Assembly: GCF_018882095.1 (NCBI RefSeq)
Contig: NZ_JACVPD010000001.1
Coordinates: forward strand, 186,001 to 250,000
DNA: 64,000 nucleotides
Reading direction: 5' to 3'
From: Polynucleobacter sp. CS-Odin-A6
GTDB taxonomy: Bacteria > Pseudomonadota > Gammaproteobacteria > Burkholderiales > Burkholderiaceae
The notes under the pieces were generated by a model. It saw only the letters and a list, made by a program, of their open reading frames with translations, was not told the origin of the DNA and made no database searches. Below are positions 37,987 to 49,565 of this stretch, piece after piece. Every line of letters starts with the position of its first letter. Positions within the stretch are counted from its first letter, which is position 1. Made by a program: the position numbers and the translations under genes.

Positions 37987-38883
37987 ATGCCCGCTTTGTA
38001 CGCTACCTCTATTCAGTCGCTGCCTTTGCTTTCGAAAGGAAAGGTGCGTGATGTTTATGCGCTTGGAGATGACAAGCTACTAATGATTACTACAGATCGG
38101 CTATCCGCCTTTGACGTAGTAATGGGTCAGCCCATCCCGGAGAAGGGGATTGTGCTAAATCAAATGGCGAACTTTTGGTTTGAGAAGTTGGCTGATGTCA
38201 TTCCCAATCATTTGACTGGCATCGACCCGGTTAGCGTAGTTTCTGCTGAAGAAATAGAGCAAGTGCAAGGTCGCGCAGTGGTTGCAAAACGCCTGAAGCC
38301 GATTTTGGTCGAAGCGGTGGTGCGTGGCTATCTCGCTGGTAGCGGTTGGAAGGATTACAAGGAGTCTGGTCGGGTTTGCGGCATCGTATTACCAGAGGAT
38401 TTAGAAAATGCCCAGAAATTACCTGAGCCTATTTTTACTCCCGCTGCAAAAGCAGATGTTGGCGAGCATGACGAAAATATCTCCTTTGAAAAAGTCATCG
38501 AGATGATTGGTGAGAAGCTAGCCAATCAAATTCGTGAAGTCAGTATTCGTCTTTACAAAGAAGCCTCTGAATATGCCGCAACACGTGGAATCATCATTGC
38601 TGATACCAAGTTTGAGTTTGGTTTAGATAGTGCGGGACAGTTGGTATTGATGGACGAGATCCTGACTGCTGACTCTTCCCGCTTTTGGCCTGCTGAAACC
38701 TATTATGTGGGCGCAAACCCTCCCTCCTATGACAAGCAGTTTGTTCGGGATTGGCTCGAAACAGCCATGGTTGACGGCAAGCTTTGGCCAAAAACGGCTC
38801 CAGCACCGGCTTTACCGGCAAACATCATTGATAAAACGGCAGAAAAGTACCGCGAAGCCCTGGCTCGCTTAACAAAGGTCTAA
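37987..38883 (+). CDS. purC: SAICAR synthetase
   Basis: 298 residues, the longer SAICAR synthase form. [25 protein letters not shown] at the N-terminus, [20 protein letters not shown], and [11 protein letters not shown] and [14 protein letters not shown]. It makes SAICAR from CAIR, Asp and ATP in purine synthesis. It begins 7 bp after fba. Confidence 0.97.
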   Translation: MPALYATSIQSLPLLSKGKVRDVYALGDDKLLMITTDRLSAFDVVMGQPIPEKGIVLNQMANFWFEKLADVIPNHLTGIDPVSVVSAEEIEQVQGRAVVAKRLKPILVEAVVRGYLAGSGWKDYKESGRVCGIVLPEDLENAQKLPEPIFTPAAKADVGEHDENISFEKVIEMIGEKLANQIREVSIRLYKEASEYAATRGIIIADTKFEFGLDSAGQLVLMDEILTADSSRFWPAETYYVGANPPSYDKQFVRDWLETAMVDGKLWPKTAPAPALPANIIDKTAEKYREALARLTKV

Positions 38884-38964
38884 TTTCCTAGGGACCCTAA
38901 AAGGCTGGGATAATAGGCGCTCACACAGATTAACAGAGTCAGACCAGGGTATTTGGAGAGGTAA

Positions 38965-39459
38965 ATGAGCAAAAAGCCAATAGTCGGAATAGTAATGGGC
39001 TCCAATTCAGATTGGGAAACTATGCAACACGCTGCCCAAATGCTTGAGCAATTTGGTGTTGCCCATGAGGCTAAAGTCCTCTCAGCTCATCGTATGCCTG
39101 ATGACATGTTCCAGTATGCCGAGAATGCTCGAGCAAATGGCCTGCAAGCAATTATCGCGGGCGCTGGTGGTGCCGCACATTTACCGGGTATGTTGGCATC
39201 TAAAACGATTGTTCCTATCTTTGGCGTTCCTGTCGCAAGTAAATATTTACGTGGTGAAGACTCTCTTTATTCAATTGTGCAGATGCCCAAAGGCGTTCCA
39301 GTAGCAACATTTGCTATTGGAGAGGCAGGCGCTGCAAATGCAGCCTTGCATGTGATTGCCAACTTAGCCATCAATGATCCTGCTTTAGCAAAACAGCTAG
39401 AAGAGTTTCGTGCAAAGCAGTCCGATACTGCGCGCTCGATGAATTTGCCGGGATATTAA
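38965..39459 (+). CDS. purE: N5-CAIR mutase
   Basis: 164 residues. VGIVMGSNSDWETMQHAA, VLSAHRMPDDMFQYAE and IIAGAGGAAHLPGMLAS are the class I PurE signatures. It converts N5-CAIR to CAIR. SD GGAGAGG ahead of the ATG. Three bases separate it from purK. Confidence 0.97.
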   Translation: MSKKPIVGIVMGSNSDWETMQHAAQMLEQFGVAHEAKVLSAHRMPDDMFQYAENARANGLQAIIAGAGGAAHLPGMLASKTIVPIFGVPVASKYLRGEDSLYSIVQMPKGVPVATFAIGEAGAANAALHVIANLAINDPALAKQLEEFRAKQSDTARSMNLPGY

Positions 39460-39462
39460 AAA

Positions 39463-40647
39463 ATGGCGGATCGCTCGGAACCCGTTTTGCCGGGTTCTTA
39501 TTTGGGAATTTTAGGTGGCGGTCAACTGGGGCGGATGTTTACTCAAGCCGCTCAGGCGATGGGTTACAAGGTGTGCGTCCTCGATCCTGGTTCGGATAGT
39601 CCTGCTGGTTCGATTGCTGAAAAATTCATTCAAGCCGATTACACCGACTCTGCCGCTCTAAAAGAGATGGCGGCTTTATGTAAATCGGTCAGCACTGAAT
39701 TTGAGAATGTTCCTGCCCAAGCCTTAGATGAGCTCGAATCATTAGGCGTCTTTGTGGCACCCCGTAGTAGCTGCGTATCTTTGGCTCAAAATCGGGTTGC
39801 GGAGAAAAAGTTCTTAGCCACTTGGAGAGCGGAGACCAATATTGGTCCAGTTCCATACTGCGTCATCGAACATGATGCAGATCTTGAGCACGTAGATGCT
39901 GATTTATTCCCCGGTATTCTGAAGACCGCTCGTATGGGTTATGACGGCAAAGGCCAGATTACGGTTTATGAACCTGAAAACTTAGTGGCCGCTTGGGCTG
40001 AATTAGGTCGTGTCCCCTGCGTTCTGGAAAAGCGGATGGATTTAGATTTCGAAGTGTCTGCTTTGGTGGTGCGCGGTGACGATGACGCTGTCGTTGCCTA
40101 CCCCGTCTCTCAGAATATCCATCGTGATGGTATCTTGCATACCTCTACTGTACCGGCACCTTCACTAAAGCCTGGGCAAGAGAAGAAAATTGTTGAAGCG
40201 GCTAAAGCACTGATTAGGAAGATTGATTACGTAGGAGTTTTATGCGTAGAATTTTTTGTACTTAAGAATGGCGACATTGTGGCAAACGAAATTGCGCCAC
40301 GTCCGCATAACTCGGGTCACTACACTATAGATGCTTGTGTCAGCAGTCAATTTGAACAGCAAGTCAGAAGTATGGCGCGCTTACCTTTAGGTGACACCCG
40401 TTTGCTAGCCCCAGTCTCTATGCTCAATCTCTTGGGGGATCTCTGGTACGAAGGTAGTGAAGATAAAGTTAGGGAGCCTGCTTGGGATCAAGTGCTCTCT
40501 CATCCGGATGCTAAGTTGCATTTATACGGCAAAGCTGATCCACGCATGGGTCGCAAGATGGGTCATATTAATTGCTTGGGTGAATCACTTAATCAAGCTC
40601 GGCAAAATTGTGCTGCCGTCGCTGTAGACTTGGGAATCGAACCCTAG
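39463..40647 (+). CDS. purK: N5-carboxyaminoimidazole ribonucleotide synthetase
   Basis: 394 residues, ATP-grasp. LGILGGGQLGRMFTQAAQAMG, TEFENVPAQALDEL, ILKTARMGYDGKGQ and NEIAPRPHNSGHYTIDAC. Works just before PurE. Its stop lies 2 bp before the sua5 ATG at 40650. Confidence 0.97.
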   Translation: MADRSEPVLPGSYLGILGGGQLGRMFTQAAQAMGYKVCVLDPGSDSPAGSIAEKFIQADYTDSAALKEMAALCKSVSTEFENVPAQALDELESLGVFVAPRSSCVSLAQNRVAEKKFLATWRAETNIGPVPYCVIEHDADLEHVDADLFPGILKTARMGYDGKGQITVYEPENLVAAWAELGRVPCVLEKRMDLDFEVSALVVRGDDDAVVAYPVSQNIHRDGILHTSTVPAPSLKPGQEKKIVEAAKALIRKIDYVGVLCVEFFVLKNGDIVANEIAPRPHNSGHYTIDACVSSQFEQQVRSMARLPLGDTRLLAPVSMLNLLGDLWYEGSEDKVREPAWDQVLSHPDAKLHLYGKADPRMGRKMGHINCLGESLNQARQNCAAVAVDLGIEP

Positions 40648-40649
40648 CA

Positions 40650-41744
40650 ATGTCCAGTGAGAGTGGCTCGCCGCAATTAGCTGTGGTGATTAATGAAGCA
40701 GTGCAGACCTTGCGAGAGGGTGGCTTAGTCGCTTTCCCAACAGAAACAGTTTACGGCTTGGGGGCAGATGCGAAGAACCCAGATGCAATCAAAAAGATTT
40801 TTACTGCCAAAGGTAGACCTTCTAATCACCCGCTGATTGTCCACTTAGCCGCTCCGGATCGATTTGATCAAGCTCAAGTTGATTGGATGCCGGTATTAGC
40901 CCCATGGGTCAGAGATTTATCAGAGGATGCGCTGAAGCTGATTCATGCTTTTTGGCCAGGCCCACTCACCCTAGTCTTTAAAAAAGATAAAAGTGTGTTG
41001 ACTGAGCTCACAGGTGGTCAAGACACGGTAGCGATTCGTGCGCCAGCACATCCTATCGCACAAGAATTACTGCGTAAATTGAAGGGTGGCGTTGTAGCTC
41101 CCTCAGCGAATCGTTTTGGCAAGGTATCGCCAACGAGCGCGGCTGATGTCCGAAGTGAGTTTGCAGGTCTGCTAGATCTGATGATTTTAGATGGCGGTGA
41201 TTGCGAAGTCGGAATTGAATCCACCATCATTGATTTATCTTCGGGTACTCACCCAATTTTATTGCGGCCTGGCCTCATAACCCCTACTGAAATTTTTGCC
41301 AAGACAGGCATTAGGGTGTATTCACCCGGCGAAAGTAATCTTAGTGAGCAAGAGTCTAGCTTGCCAAGAGTATCTGGAAGTCTACGTGCGCATTACGCCC
41401 CAAGGACTCCATTAAGAATGTATTCATCTGGAAGAGTGTTAGATGCACTCAGCGAGTTTCCAGATACCAAGTCCCGCGTAGCAGTTGCAGTGTGGGATTC
41501 GGATTCTTCATTAGGTGATGATGGTCATCCATCCGTGCATTTTGAAGAGGTGCTGGTGCCTAGCGATAGCACGGCATTTGCGAGTCGCTTATATCGCACC
41601 TTGCGAGATCTAGATCAACAGGATTGGGATCTCATTCTATTTCCAGAGCCGCCTTCCGGCGAAGAGTGGGATGGCGTGAGAGACCGACTTCAACGCGCGT
41701 GTTTTGGTTCCGGCCCATCGTCTAGTAGCCACGCCAATAATTGA
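40650..41744 (+). CDS. Threonylcarbamoyl-AMP synthase (Sua5 type)
   Basis: 364 residues from ATG 40650; the longer ORF from 40608 overlaps purK. The N-terminal YrdC domain (LREGGLVAFPTETVYGLGAD; FTAKGRPSNHPLIVH; VVAPSANRFGKVSPTSA) is joined to a C-terminal Sua5 domain after PRVSGSLRAHYAPRTP. It forms TC-AMP from Thr, bicarbonate and ATP for t6A37 in tRNA. The last 55 bp overlap the convergent dacB gene. Confidence 0.94.
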   Translation: MSSESGSPQLAVVINEAVQTLREGGLVAFPTETVYGLGADAKNPDAIKKIFTAKGRPSNHPLIVHLAAPDRFDQAQVDWMPVLAPWVRDLSEDALKLIHAFWPGPLTLVFKKDKSVLTELTGGQDTVAIRAPAHPIAQELLRKLKGGVVAPSANRFGKVSPTSAADVRSEFAGLLDLMILDGGDCEVGIESTIIDLSSGTHPILLRPGLITPTEIFAKTGIRVYSPGESNLSEQESSLPRVSGSLRAHYAPRTPLRMYSSGRVLDALSEFPDTKSRVAVAVWDSDSSLGDDGHPSVHFEEVLVPSDSTAFASRLYRTLRDLDQQDWDLILFPEPPSGEEWDGVRDRLQRACFGSGPSSSSHANN

Positions 41745-43249
41745 TCATGTACTTCTAGACCTCTCCAAGCATTGGGGTGGTTGATGAAAGAGGTCACAGC
41801 GTACATCTTTCCAGATTTACTGACCACATAACCAGAGATTGCCCTCACATCAGCCAGAGACCCGGTTTTGATTCGGGCTTCAGGTTTTTTCTTGAGATGT
41901 AGAAATTTTCTGAGATGAGTCATGAGGCGATTTCTCATCGTGCCATCCGTACCTGCTATCGGTAGGCTGTTATAAAAAGTATCAGCTACAGATAGATTGC
42001 GGGCTGTAACTAATAATTGATTCAGATGTTCCGCGGAGATGGCTTCCTTACGAGATAGACCCGAACCGTTTTCAATCACTAGCTCTGGAAACTGAAAGCC
42101 TAAGTTTTTCAGCCAGTTCTGTATAACAAGCTCACCATTTTCAGTGGTTGCTGGTTTCCCCATTTTTTGTAAAGCCAAGGTCAGCATCAGTTGCTTGGCC
42201 ATTACATTATTAGAGTATTTATTGATGTCCTGCACATCATCACCAAGAGCGATGCCTTCAAATGGCAGTATTAATCGAGATAAAAGAGGAACATTTCCAG
42301 ACTTTCCTGTAGGTGCCTTAGCCCAACTACCGCCCGCCAGCTCCCATGCTGCTGCAAATCCTTGGGTGAGAAAAGTATTGGCATCTATAGCAACGACGTT
42401 GTAGCTCACGTCCTTACAGGACTTGGGGAAGCTTCCAGAGAACTGGGCAGTAATGAGTTGATTCGTAGGGGTCCCATCTCCATCAGGCTCTAAGTTGAAT
42501 CGCATATTACCTTTCCAGCTATCGCAAGATTGATCAACCAATTGCAGCTGGTTAATTACTTTTAACTGGGATAGTGGTGGCGTATAGCTAATATCAATGA
42601 AATCTGCTGTACGTGATTTACCGAGTTGAAATGAGAGTGTTCTAAAGGCGTAAAGAAGTGGATCTGGAGGAACGTTATAGGCACGAAGAGATTCGCCATC
42701 GATGGTGTTGTGCTCCATCACATTGGTGGCATAGGCACTCCGATCAAAAAATAAATCACCATCAATTTTTTGAATGCCAAGGTTTTGTAAGGCCTTCATC
42801 ATTTTGGCCAGCTCTTCGGGGATCAGCTTAGGATCACCTGTACCTTGCAAATATAGATTTCCTTTGAGGGTGCCCTGACGAATGAACCCATCCGTATAGA
42901 TGTTCGTTCGCCAGCGATATTGAGGGCCTAAGATATCTAGACCGGCAAGGGTGGTGACAAGTTTCATCGTTGAAGCAGGGTTCATCGCTTGCTGTGAGCG
43001 CCAATCTAATGCAGTTTTGCTTGCTATCTTTCCAGCGTGACTTGGCTCAATTTCCATCACAGAAATACTGATCGCCTCTTTAGGGATCTGGTTTTTTTCA
43101 AGAGTATTAGCAATAGCCTTAGGGATTTTCTGGAGCGGGGTCTCTTGAGTCCTTAAGTCGGCAGAGTAGGCTTGGTTTGTAATCAGTAGGCCAGCCCATA
43201 GGAAAGCCAGCAGACTGAGGACGGGGGTCAGAGAGGAATGGGCGCGCAT
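41690..43249 (-). CDS. dacB: D-alanyl-D-alanine carboxypeptidase/endopeptidase (PBP4, S13)
   Basis: 519 residues with a Sec signal (residues ~1-29). The penicillin-binding motifs are in the expected order: STMK near residue 92 (nucleophile Ser), SNN near residue 340, and KTG in ARIKTGSLADV near 465. PBP4-type insert between SxxK and SxN is present. It trims and cleaves peptidoglycan crosslinks in the periplasm. Overlaps the end of the Sua5-type gene by 55 bp. Confidence 0.95.
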   Translation of the reverse strand: MRAHSSLTPVLSLLAFLWAGLLITNQAYSADLRTQETPLQKIPKAIANTLEKNQIPKEAISISVMEIEPSHAGKIASKTALDWRSQQAMNPASTMKLVTTLAGLDILGPQYRWRTNIYTDGFIRQGTLKGNLYLQGTGDPKLIPEELAKMMKALQNLGIQKIDGDLFFDRSAYATNVMEHNTIDGESLRAYNVPPDPLLYAFRTLSFQLGKSRTADFIDISYTPPLSQLKVINQLQLVDQSCDSWKGNMRFNLEPDGDGTPTNQLITAQFSGSFPKSCKDVSYNVVAIDANTFLTQGFAAAWELAGGSWAKAPTGKSGNVPLLSRLILPFEGIALGDDVQDINKYSNNVMAKQLMLTLALQKMGKPATTENGELVIQNWLKNLGFQFPELVIENGSGLSRKEAISAEHLNQLLVTARNLSVADTFYNSLPIAGTDGTMRNRLMTHLRKFLHLKKKPEARIKTGSLADVRAISGYVVSKSGKMYAVTSFINHPNAWRGLEVHDQLLAWLLDDGPEPKHAR

Positions 43250-43281
43250 GTACCATAGAATAAACCTTAGTTTGAAGCTGG

Positions 43282-45735
43282 CTAGCCCCCTACTAATGAA
43301 TGACGATATTTTTTCTTATAAGTCTCGATGATTTGGTTTTGTTCTTCTAGGAGGGCAGTGAGTTGCTCAATACGCCCGAAAAGTGGTCCGCTAGCCTCCA
43401 GTTTTTTGCAGGCATTGATAAATTGAGAGGCCCCTAGCAGTTGCGCCCCACCTTTCACCTTATGGACTAAGCTCTGAAATTGCGCTTCATCGATTGAACT
43501 CTTGTTGGCGGTTGAACAGAGCTCATCAAGAATTGCCATATGAACCTTCTTAATCTCTTCCAAAATCACAATAATTTGATATGGATCATCTTTAATGAGG
43601 TTAGCGAAGGCATCAAAAGAGTATGTCTCTCCACTACAAGCCGATGGGTTACTAGAGTCAAAGTAGCGCATAAGCTCATTTTCAAGGGCGCCTAAGCTCA
43701 GTGGCTTAATGAGGACGCCATTCATACCGGACGATAAAAATTGATGGCGAGAATCTAGGGCATAAATATCTGCTGTGACGCCAATAATGATTAAGTCCTG
43801 GTTGCCGGCTATCCGGATCTGTTTTGCTAGATCAGATCCTTGCATGCCGGGCATTGATTGATCCGTAAGCATCAGATCAAAGTGAGCCTCACACATGAGT
43901 TCTATCGCTTGGTTAGCATTCTCACAAATCCAGGTTTGAATTCCAAGCGCCTCTAATTGCAATGAGAGAATTTGGCGACTTGCAGGATGATCCTCGACTA
44001 CGAGTGCATGAAGGGGTTGATTAGATTGCCCAGATTTTTTAGAGATCAGCCTTTTGGTAGATGGCGTCAGTGAATCAAAAAAAGAAACCTGTGAAGCGGC
44101 AATGCTCGTTCTAGGAAGTGCGACTGAAAAATGAACGTTACTACCAAATCCCGGGGCACTCTCAAAATAGAGGTGACTATTCATAGAGTTAATTAAATGA
44201 TTCGTGATAGTGAGCCCAAGGCCCGTGCCTCTCTTATGCTCACATAGAGAGGATTCTTGCGTAGCGGGTAGTTGCTCAAAGGCTTGAAGCGCTAATTCAA
44301 TTTGCTCGCTTCCCATCCCAATGCCCGTATCAATCACCCTAAACTCAATAAGCTGCCCTGCATGATCATCCGCAAGCACGGTAATGGAGAAGTAAACCTC
44401 CCCTTGTGAGGTAAATTTAATGGCATTACTCAATAAATTTTGTAGAACTTGTCGAAGACGCAAGGAATCAATCATTAGTACTTCAGCGATTCTGGGATCA
44501 ATCGAAGTATGGAGTAGCAAGTTTTGCTTCTTGGCTACCGTGGTGAATGCAGCATGAATATCCATGATTAATTGATGTGGATTGCAGGGTTCTAAATTGA
44601 GGGTGAGCTTGCCGGCCTCAATCTTAGAAATATCTAGTACTTGGTTCAGCATGCCCAAAAGAGATTCGGCAGAAGCTTGAGCACTTTTTAATAATGGTTT
44701 ATCTTTTTGGGGAAATTGCGCGCTCCCAAGAAGCAATTCCTGAACCCCCAAAATAGCATTCATGGGCGTGCGAATTTCATGACTCATGGTTGCTAGAAAA
44801 GCAGACTTTGCGGCATTTGCTTTTTCGGCCAACTCCTTTGACTGTAGCAATTCAAGGGCGGTTTTTTTCTGATGGAAATATTTTCTTTGGAGTTGGTAAA
44901 AAAGAACTCCGCCAATCATCAAGATGAGAATAGCACTAAGCCAGGGCAGTACAGTTTCTGATAGGCCCCGTGCTTTAAGTGTCTGCACTTCACCAAATGC
45001 AAAGAGCTGGCGTGATGCAATAGGATCAAGGTCATCCAGGAAGTGCGTCAGTACATTGTGTAAGGGCCTATCGTGATCTGAGATCAACCAGCGATACGCA
45101 AAAGGATCCCGACTATATAGACCATCGACTTTCAAATCAAGATCTTGAGTGCCTTGTATCAGTTGATGTGCCAAGCGAATAGGCATTACTAGCGCCTCGA
45201 CATCACTTCTAATGAGTGATTGAATTAACTGGCTAGGTAAATTTTTTGTAGTATCTATGCCATCGGCACTCGAGGGTGCATTTTCAAAGCCTCGATCAAA
45301 GTATCCAATTTTTAGATTGGGTAAATCTAAGTTGCTAGATGATTTGGAAACAATCGCATCTTGTCCCCAGAAGATTGCTTTTGAGAGAGAGCCAAACTGT
45401 AAAATGTGTTCGTTCATCCCGGGTGGATCAATCATGAAATCTACTTCACCTCGACTTAATTGTTTTAAGCCTTCTTGATCTGATTTTCTCCAAATCGGAA
45501 GAAATTGCTGTTGAGTGCATTCTTCTATTGTTGACAGCAGAGTTCTAAATACACCAGCCTCTTTTGGATTGCTTGATTGAGCTAGATAAGGTGCATATTT
45601 TTCATGAATACTAAAACGTACGATAGGATGGGCATCGATCCATGCTTGTTCCGCTGTGCTGAAAGGTCCGGCATGAGCCATGCTTGAAGCAAGACAGCAG
45701 ATAGTAAAAGCGTTTTTCGATATGAATCGATGCAT
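43282..45735 (-). CDS. BvgS/EvgS-like hybrid sensor kinase
   Basis: 817 residues. Signal peptide; one periplasmic solute-binding (Venus-flytrap, SBP_bac_3) domain about 30-245; one membrane segment about 255-278; HisKA with [13 protein letters not shown] (phospho-His near 317); HATPase with N-box [12 protein letters not shown] and G-box RGTGLGLTI; receiver domain with phospho-Asp in [10 protein letters not shown] near 623; C-terminal HPt with [12 protein letters not shown] near 760. A four-step phosphorelay, as in BvgS, but with one sensor lobe-pair rather than two. The partner regulator lies 7 bp upstream. The ligand is unknown. Confidence 0.93.
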   Translation of the reverse strand: MHRFISKNAFTICCLASSMAHAGPFSTAEQAWIDAHPIVRFSIHEKYAPYLAQSSNPKEAGVFRTLLSTIEECTQQQFLPIWRKSDQEGLKQLSRGEVDFMIDPPGMNEHILQFGSLSKAIFWGQDAIVSKSSSNLDLPNLKIGYFDRGFENAPSSADGIDTTKNLPSQLIQSLIRSDVEALVMPIRLAHQLIQGTQDLDLKVDGLYSRDPFAYRWLISDHDRPLHNVLTHFLDDLDPIASRQLFAFGEVQTLKARGLSETVLPWLSAILILMIGGVLFYQLQRKYFHQKKTALELLQSKELAEKANAAKSAFLATMSHEIRTPMNAILGVQELLLGSAQFPQKDKPLLKSAQASAESLLGMLNQVLDISKIEAGKLTLNLEPCNPHQLIMDIHAAFTTVAKKQNLLLHTSIDPRIAEVLMIDSLRLRQVLQNLLSNAIKFTSQGEVYFSITVLADDHAGQLIEFRVIDTGIGMGSEQIELALQAFEQLPATQESSLCEHKRGTGLGLTITNHLINSMNSHLYFESAPGFGSNVHFSVALPRTSIAASQVSFFDSLTPSTKRLISKKSGQSNQPLHALVVEDHPASRQILSLQLEALGIQTWICENANQAIELMCEAHFDLMLTDQSMPGMQGSDLAKQIRIAGNQDLIIIGVTADIYALDSRHQFLSSGMNGVLIKPLSLGALENELMRYFDSSNPSACSGETYSFDAFANLIKDDPYQIIVILEEIKKVHMAILDELCSTANKSSIDEAQFQSLVHKVKGGAQLLGASQFINACKKLEASGPLFGRIEQLTALLEEQNQIIETYKKKYRHSLVGG

Positions 45736-45742
45736 ACTTGCT

Positions 45743-46366
45743 TTAGCTTTCGATGATATTGTTCATGCGGCAGAACAAGATCAAATCGGCAATATTATTA
45801 ATACCTAGTTTGTCAAACACCCTGGTCTTATAGGTTGCCACTGTCTTATTGCTAATGTGTAATAAGTCTGATATTTGTTGGTTAGTATTACCTTTTCCGA
45901 GATATTTCATCACTTGTAATTCACGATCAGATATCAAGGCTAATTTGTCATCATCGCTCAGTGAAGTGTTGCCATTTTTACCATGGGTGAAAAATGTATA
46001 CCCCTGTGAAATAGCGACACAGGCTGCTAATATGACATCTGCCCCTGCAGTCTTGTTCACAAAGCCATGTGCACCTAAAGATCGCACTCTACCGCCATAG
46101 ACTGCTTCATCTAAGCTAGATAACACGAGTATGCGAACCTCTGGGTGCATTAAGCCAATGCGACGGATGACATCAAACCCATCTGTTTTTGGCATATCCA
46201 AATCTAAAATCACCATATTTGGATTTACTTCCTTAATTGAACGTAGGCACTCTTCACCATGTTGCGCCTGTCCTGCTATCTCAAAAAGCAATTGGTCCTG
46301 CAACATACTTTTTAAAGCCATCAGCATAGCTGGATGGTCATCTACCAACATCACGCGTTTTCTCAT
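45743..46366 (-). CDS. LuxR/NarL-type response regulator (BvgA/EvgA-like)
   Basis: 207 residues: receiver domain ([18 protein letters not shown], phospho-Asp in [14 protein letters not shown], Lys in [10 protein letters not shown]) and LuxR HTH domain (LSDRELQ-like [20 protein letters not shown]). It should accept phosphate from the hybrid kinase. The ATG overlaps the EAL stop as TAATG, so translation is coupled; its SD GGAGA lies inside the EAL gene. Confidence 0.94.
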   Translation of the reverse strand: MRKRVMLVDDHPAMLMALKSMLQDQLLFEIAGQAQHGEECLRSIKEVNPNMVILDLDMPKTDGFDVIRRIGLMHPEVRILVLSSLDEAVYGGRVRSLGAHGFVNKTAGADVILAACVAISQGYTFFTHGKNGNTSLSDDDKLALISDRELQVMKYLGKGNTNQQISDLLHISNKTVATYKTRVFDKLGINNIADLILFCRMNNIIES

Positions 46367-47193
46367 TACTTGTCTCCGTTTTGGTTTTTATGAGGGTGCA
46401 GCGAAAAAATAGCTTTAGCGATACGGCTATCACTAATGTGTAGCATTTGATGGCGACTGACTGGAGGCATCATGAGTCCGCCATAGCCATGTTGAGCCCC
46501 TAATGCAATGATGTTTTCTAAATCTTTAACTAAAGTAATGTTGCTGGCATAGATTTGAGATTGGAATTTCTCGCCAAGAGAAATGATTGAAGTTGGCAAG
46601 CCATCCCTGCGAAATTGACCCATTTCCAGATGAATGCCTTCGGGCTGTATTGCTTCCATCCAGGATATTTGTGAGTTAGCCCCTGAAAAATCGAGCAGAT
46701 GGATTGCGACGCCAAGCCGCCGCATTCGTAATAGGCCCTCCATACAGGAATCCATCGGCTCTACATCATTCAGTTGGCGGATTCCCAGGCTGACTAATCC
46801 AACCGGTAATCGTGAATTGAGAATGAGGTCACTCAAGGCATCTATCAGATCGCTTGAGGCTAGATGCTGTGCTGAGATAGGCAATATACCGGGAATAAAG
46901 CGACCGCTTCGATACCAGTAAGTGATTGTGTCTAACCCCTCCATGAATAGTCTCAGGAGTTGTGTATCTGTTGCGGTCAGTAATGGTCTAAATAATGAGC
47001 TCGTCAGCTTTGTTCCTTGGGTATTAAAGATGGGTTCGTTACTAATTGCTTGTCGTTGGAACCAAGATTGGTGCTCTTCGAGCACCTTGTTACTTAGGCC
47101 AAGCCAGGGCTGGCCGCAGGCATCACGTACCTCTTGGAAGGGTTTGTTCTTCCAAGCCTTTACAAGCGTGTACAGCCGGGATTTCGGGCTCAT
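46366..47193 (-). CDS. Degenerate EAL-domain protein
   Basis: 275 residues from ATG 47193, 6 nt after GGAGA; an ATG at 47199 is too close to that site. Residues ~95-260 follow the EAL phosphodiesterase pattern (RSGRFIPGILPISAQHLASS; RRLGVAIHLLDFSGANSQIS; IQPEGIHLEMGQF). But the EAL triplet, the DDFG motif (here LLDFSG) and the Lys-x-Asp metal-site residues are replaced. It is probably a non-catalytic sensor or binding protein that works with the kinase-regulator pair. No GGDEF domain is present. Confidence 0.72.
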   Translation of the reverse strand: MSPKSRLYTLVKAWKNKPFQEVRDACGQPWLGLSNKVLEEHQSWFQRQAISNEPIFNTQGTKLTSSLFRPLLTATDTQLLRLFMEGLDTITYWYRSGRFIPGILPISAQHLASSDLIDALSDLILNSRLPVGLVSLGIRQLNDVEPMDSCMEGLLRMRRLGVAIHLLDFSGANSQISWMEAIQPEGIHLEMGQFRRDGLPTSIISLGEKFQSQIYASNITLVKDLENIIALGAQHGYGGLMMPPVSRHQMLHISDSRIAKAIFSLHPHKNQNGDK

Positions 47194-47269
47194 CAGCATT
47201 CTCCAATCAGTGATTAGCCAGTCTAGGCATGACAGATTGGAGTAGTAAGGGCTTAAGGCTTATTTATAT

Positions 47270-47285
47270 GTAGGAAATTACCTAC
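47270..47285. promoter_or_regulatory. Inverted repeat, candidate response-regulator site
   Basis: GTAGG (47270-47274), AAATTA, CCTAC (47281-47285). It is 77 bp upstream of the EAL start. LuxR-type regulators often bind short dyads of this kind, so it could be an autoregulation site. Confidence 0.45.
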
Positions 47286-47345
47286 TGGCCTGTCCCTATT
47301 ATAGAAAATACGGGAAACCCTTTTAAAAATTAAGGAGAATTTGCC

Positions 47346-47376
47346 CTTGAAATTACTAGATTCAGACCTATATAAT
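47346..47376 (+). promoter_or_regulatory. Overlapping sigma-32 and sigma-70 promoter of groESL
   Basis: CTTGAAA (47346-47352) and ACCTATAT (47366-47373) fit RpoH spacing (13 nt). The same DNA holds TTGAAA (47347-47352) and TATAAT (47371-47376), 18 nt apart, as a sigma-70 promoter. Confidence 0.82.
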
Positions 47377-47402
47377 CAGCACTCTATCCACGCGAGTGCT
47401 AA
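47376..47402. promoter_or_regulatory. CIRCE element (HrcA operator)
   Basis: TCAGCACTC, TATCCACGC, GAGTGCTAA: CIRCE consensus with a 9-nt spacer and a single change (TCAG for TTAG). It begins at the last base of the -10 box, where HrcA would block transcription start. Confidence 0.93.
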
Positions 47403-47511
47403 ATTAGGCCGATTCGGTTTAAAAGTCTAATGTATTCGTGTGAAGAGAATGCAACATATTGATTTATATTAGTTTTTTAATTAGTTAACACTTACTAACA
47501 TAGGAGAAGGA

Positions 47512-47802
47512 ATGAATCTGCGTCCTTTACATGATCGCGTAATCATTAAACGTTTAGATCAAGAATCAAAAACTGCCTCTGGAATCATCATTCCAGATGC
47601 TGCTGCTGAAAAGCCAGATCAGGGCGAAGTATTGGCAGTTGGCCCAGGCAAGCGTGATGACAGCGGCAAGCTGAATGCACCAGACGTCAAGGTTGGTGAT
47701 CGCGTGTTATTTGGCAAATATGCAGGTCAAACAGTTAAGGTTGGCAGCGATGAACTTCTTGTAATGCGTGAAGAAGACATCATGGCTGTTGTACAGAAGT
47801 AA
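47512..47802 (+). CDS. groES: Co-chaperonin GroES
   Basis: 96 residues with [20 protein letters not shown] at the start, the mobile loop [18 protein letters not shown] and the roof-loop region. SD GGAGAAGG. It caps GroEL; 26 bp separate it from groEL. Regulated by HrcA and heat-shock sigma factor as judged by the upstream sites. Confidence 0.98.
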   Translation: MNLRPLHDRVIIKRLDQESKTASGIIIPDAAAEKPDQGEVLAVGPGKRDDSGKLNAPDVKVGDRVLFGKYAGQTVKVGSDELLVMREEDIMAVVQK

Positions 47803-47813
47803 TCGGTACCTAA

Positions 47814-49481
<1,668 letters not shown>

Positions 49482-49524
49482 TAGCCTGTAATTTCCTCAG
49501 CTACCTAGCTGCAGAAACTAAAAC

Positions 49525-49554
49525 GCCCAGTTCAAAAGACTGGGCATTTTTTTT
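49525..49554 (+). terminator. Intrinsic terminator after groESL
   Basis: GCCCAGT (49525-49531), 7-nt loop, ACTGGGC (49539-49545), then a run of T. Confidence 0.93.
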
Positions 49555-49565
49555 GTGCCGCAGAT

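Larger units (their letters stand above)
47200..47511. other. Regulatory region between EAL operon and groESL
   Basis: 312 bp between divergent operons. From left to right: a 5-6-5 inverted repeat (47270-47285), an AT-rich stretch, the groES heat-shock promoter and CIRCE element, then a 109-nt leader to the groES ATG. Confidence 0.8.
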
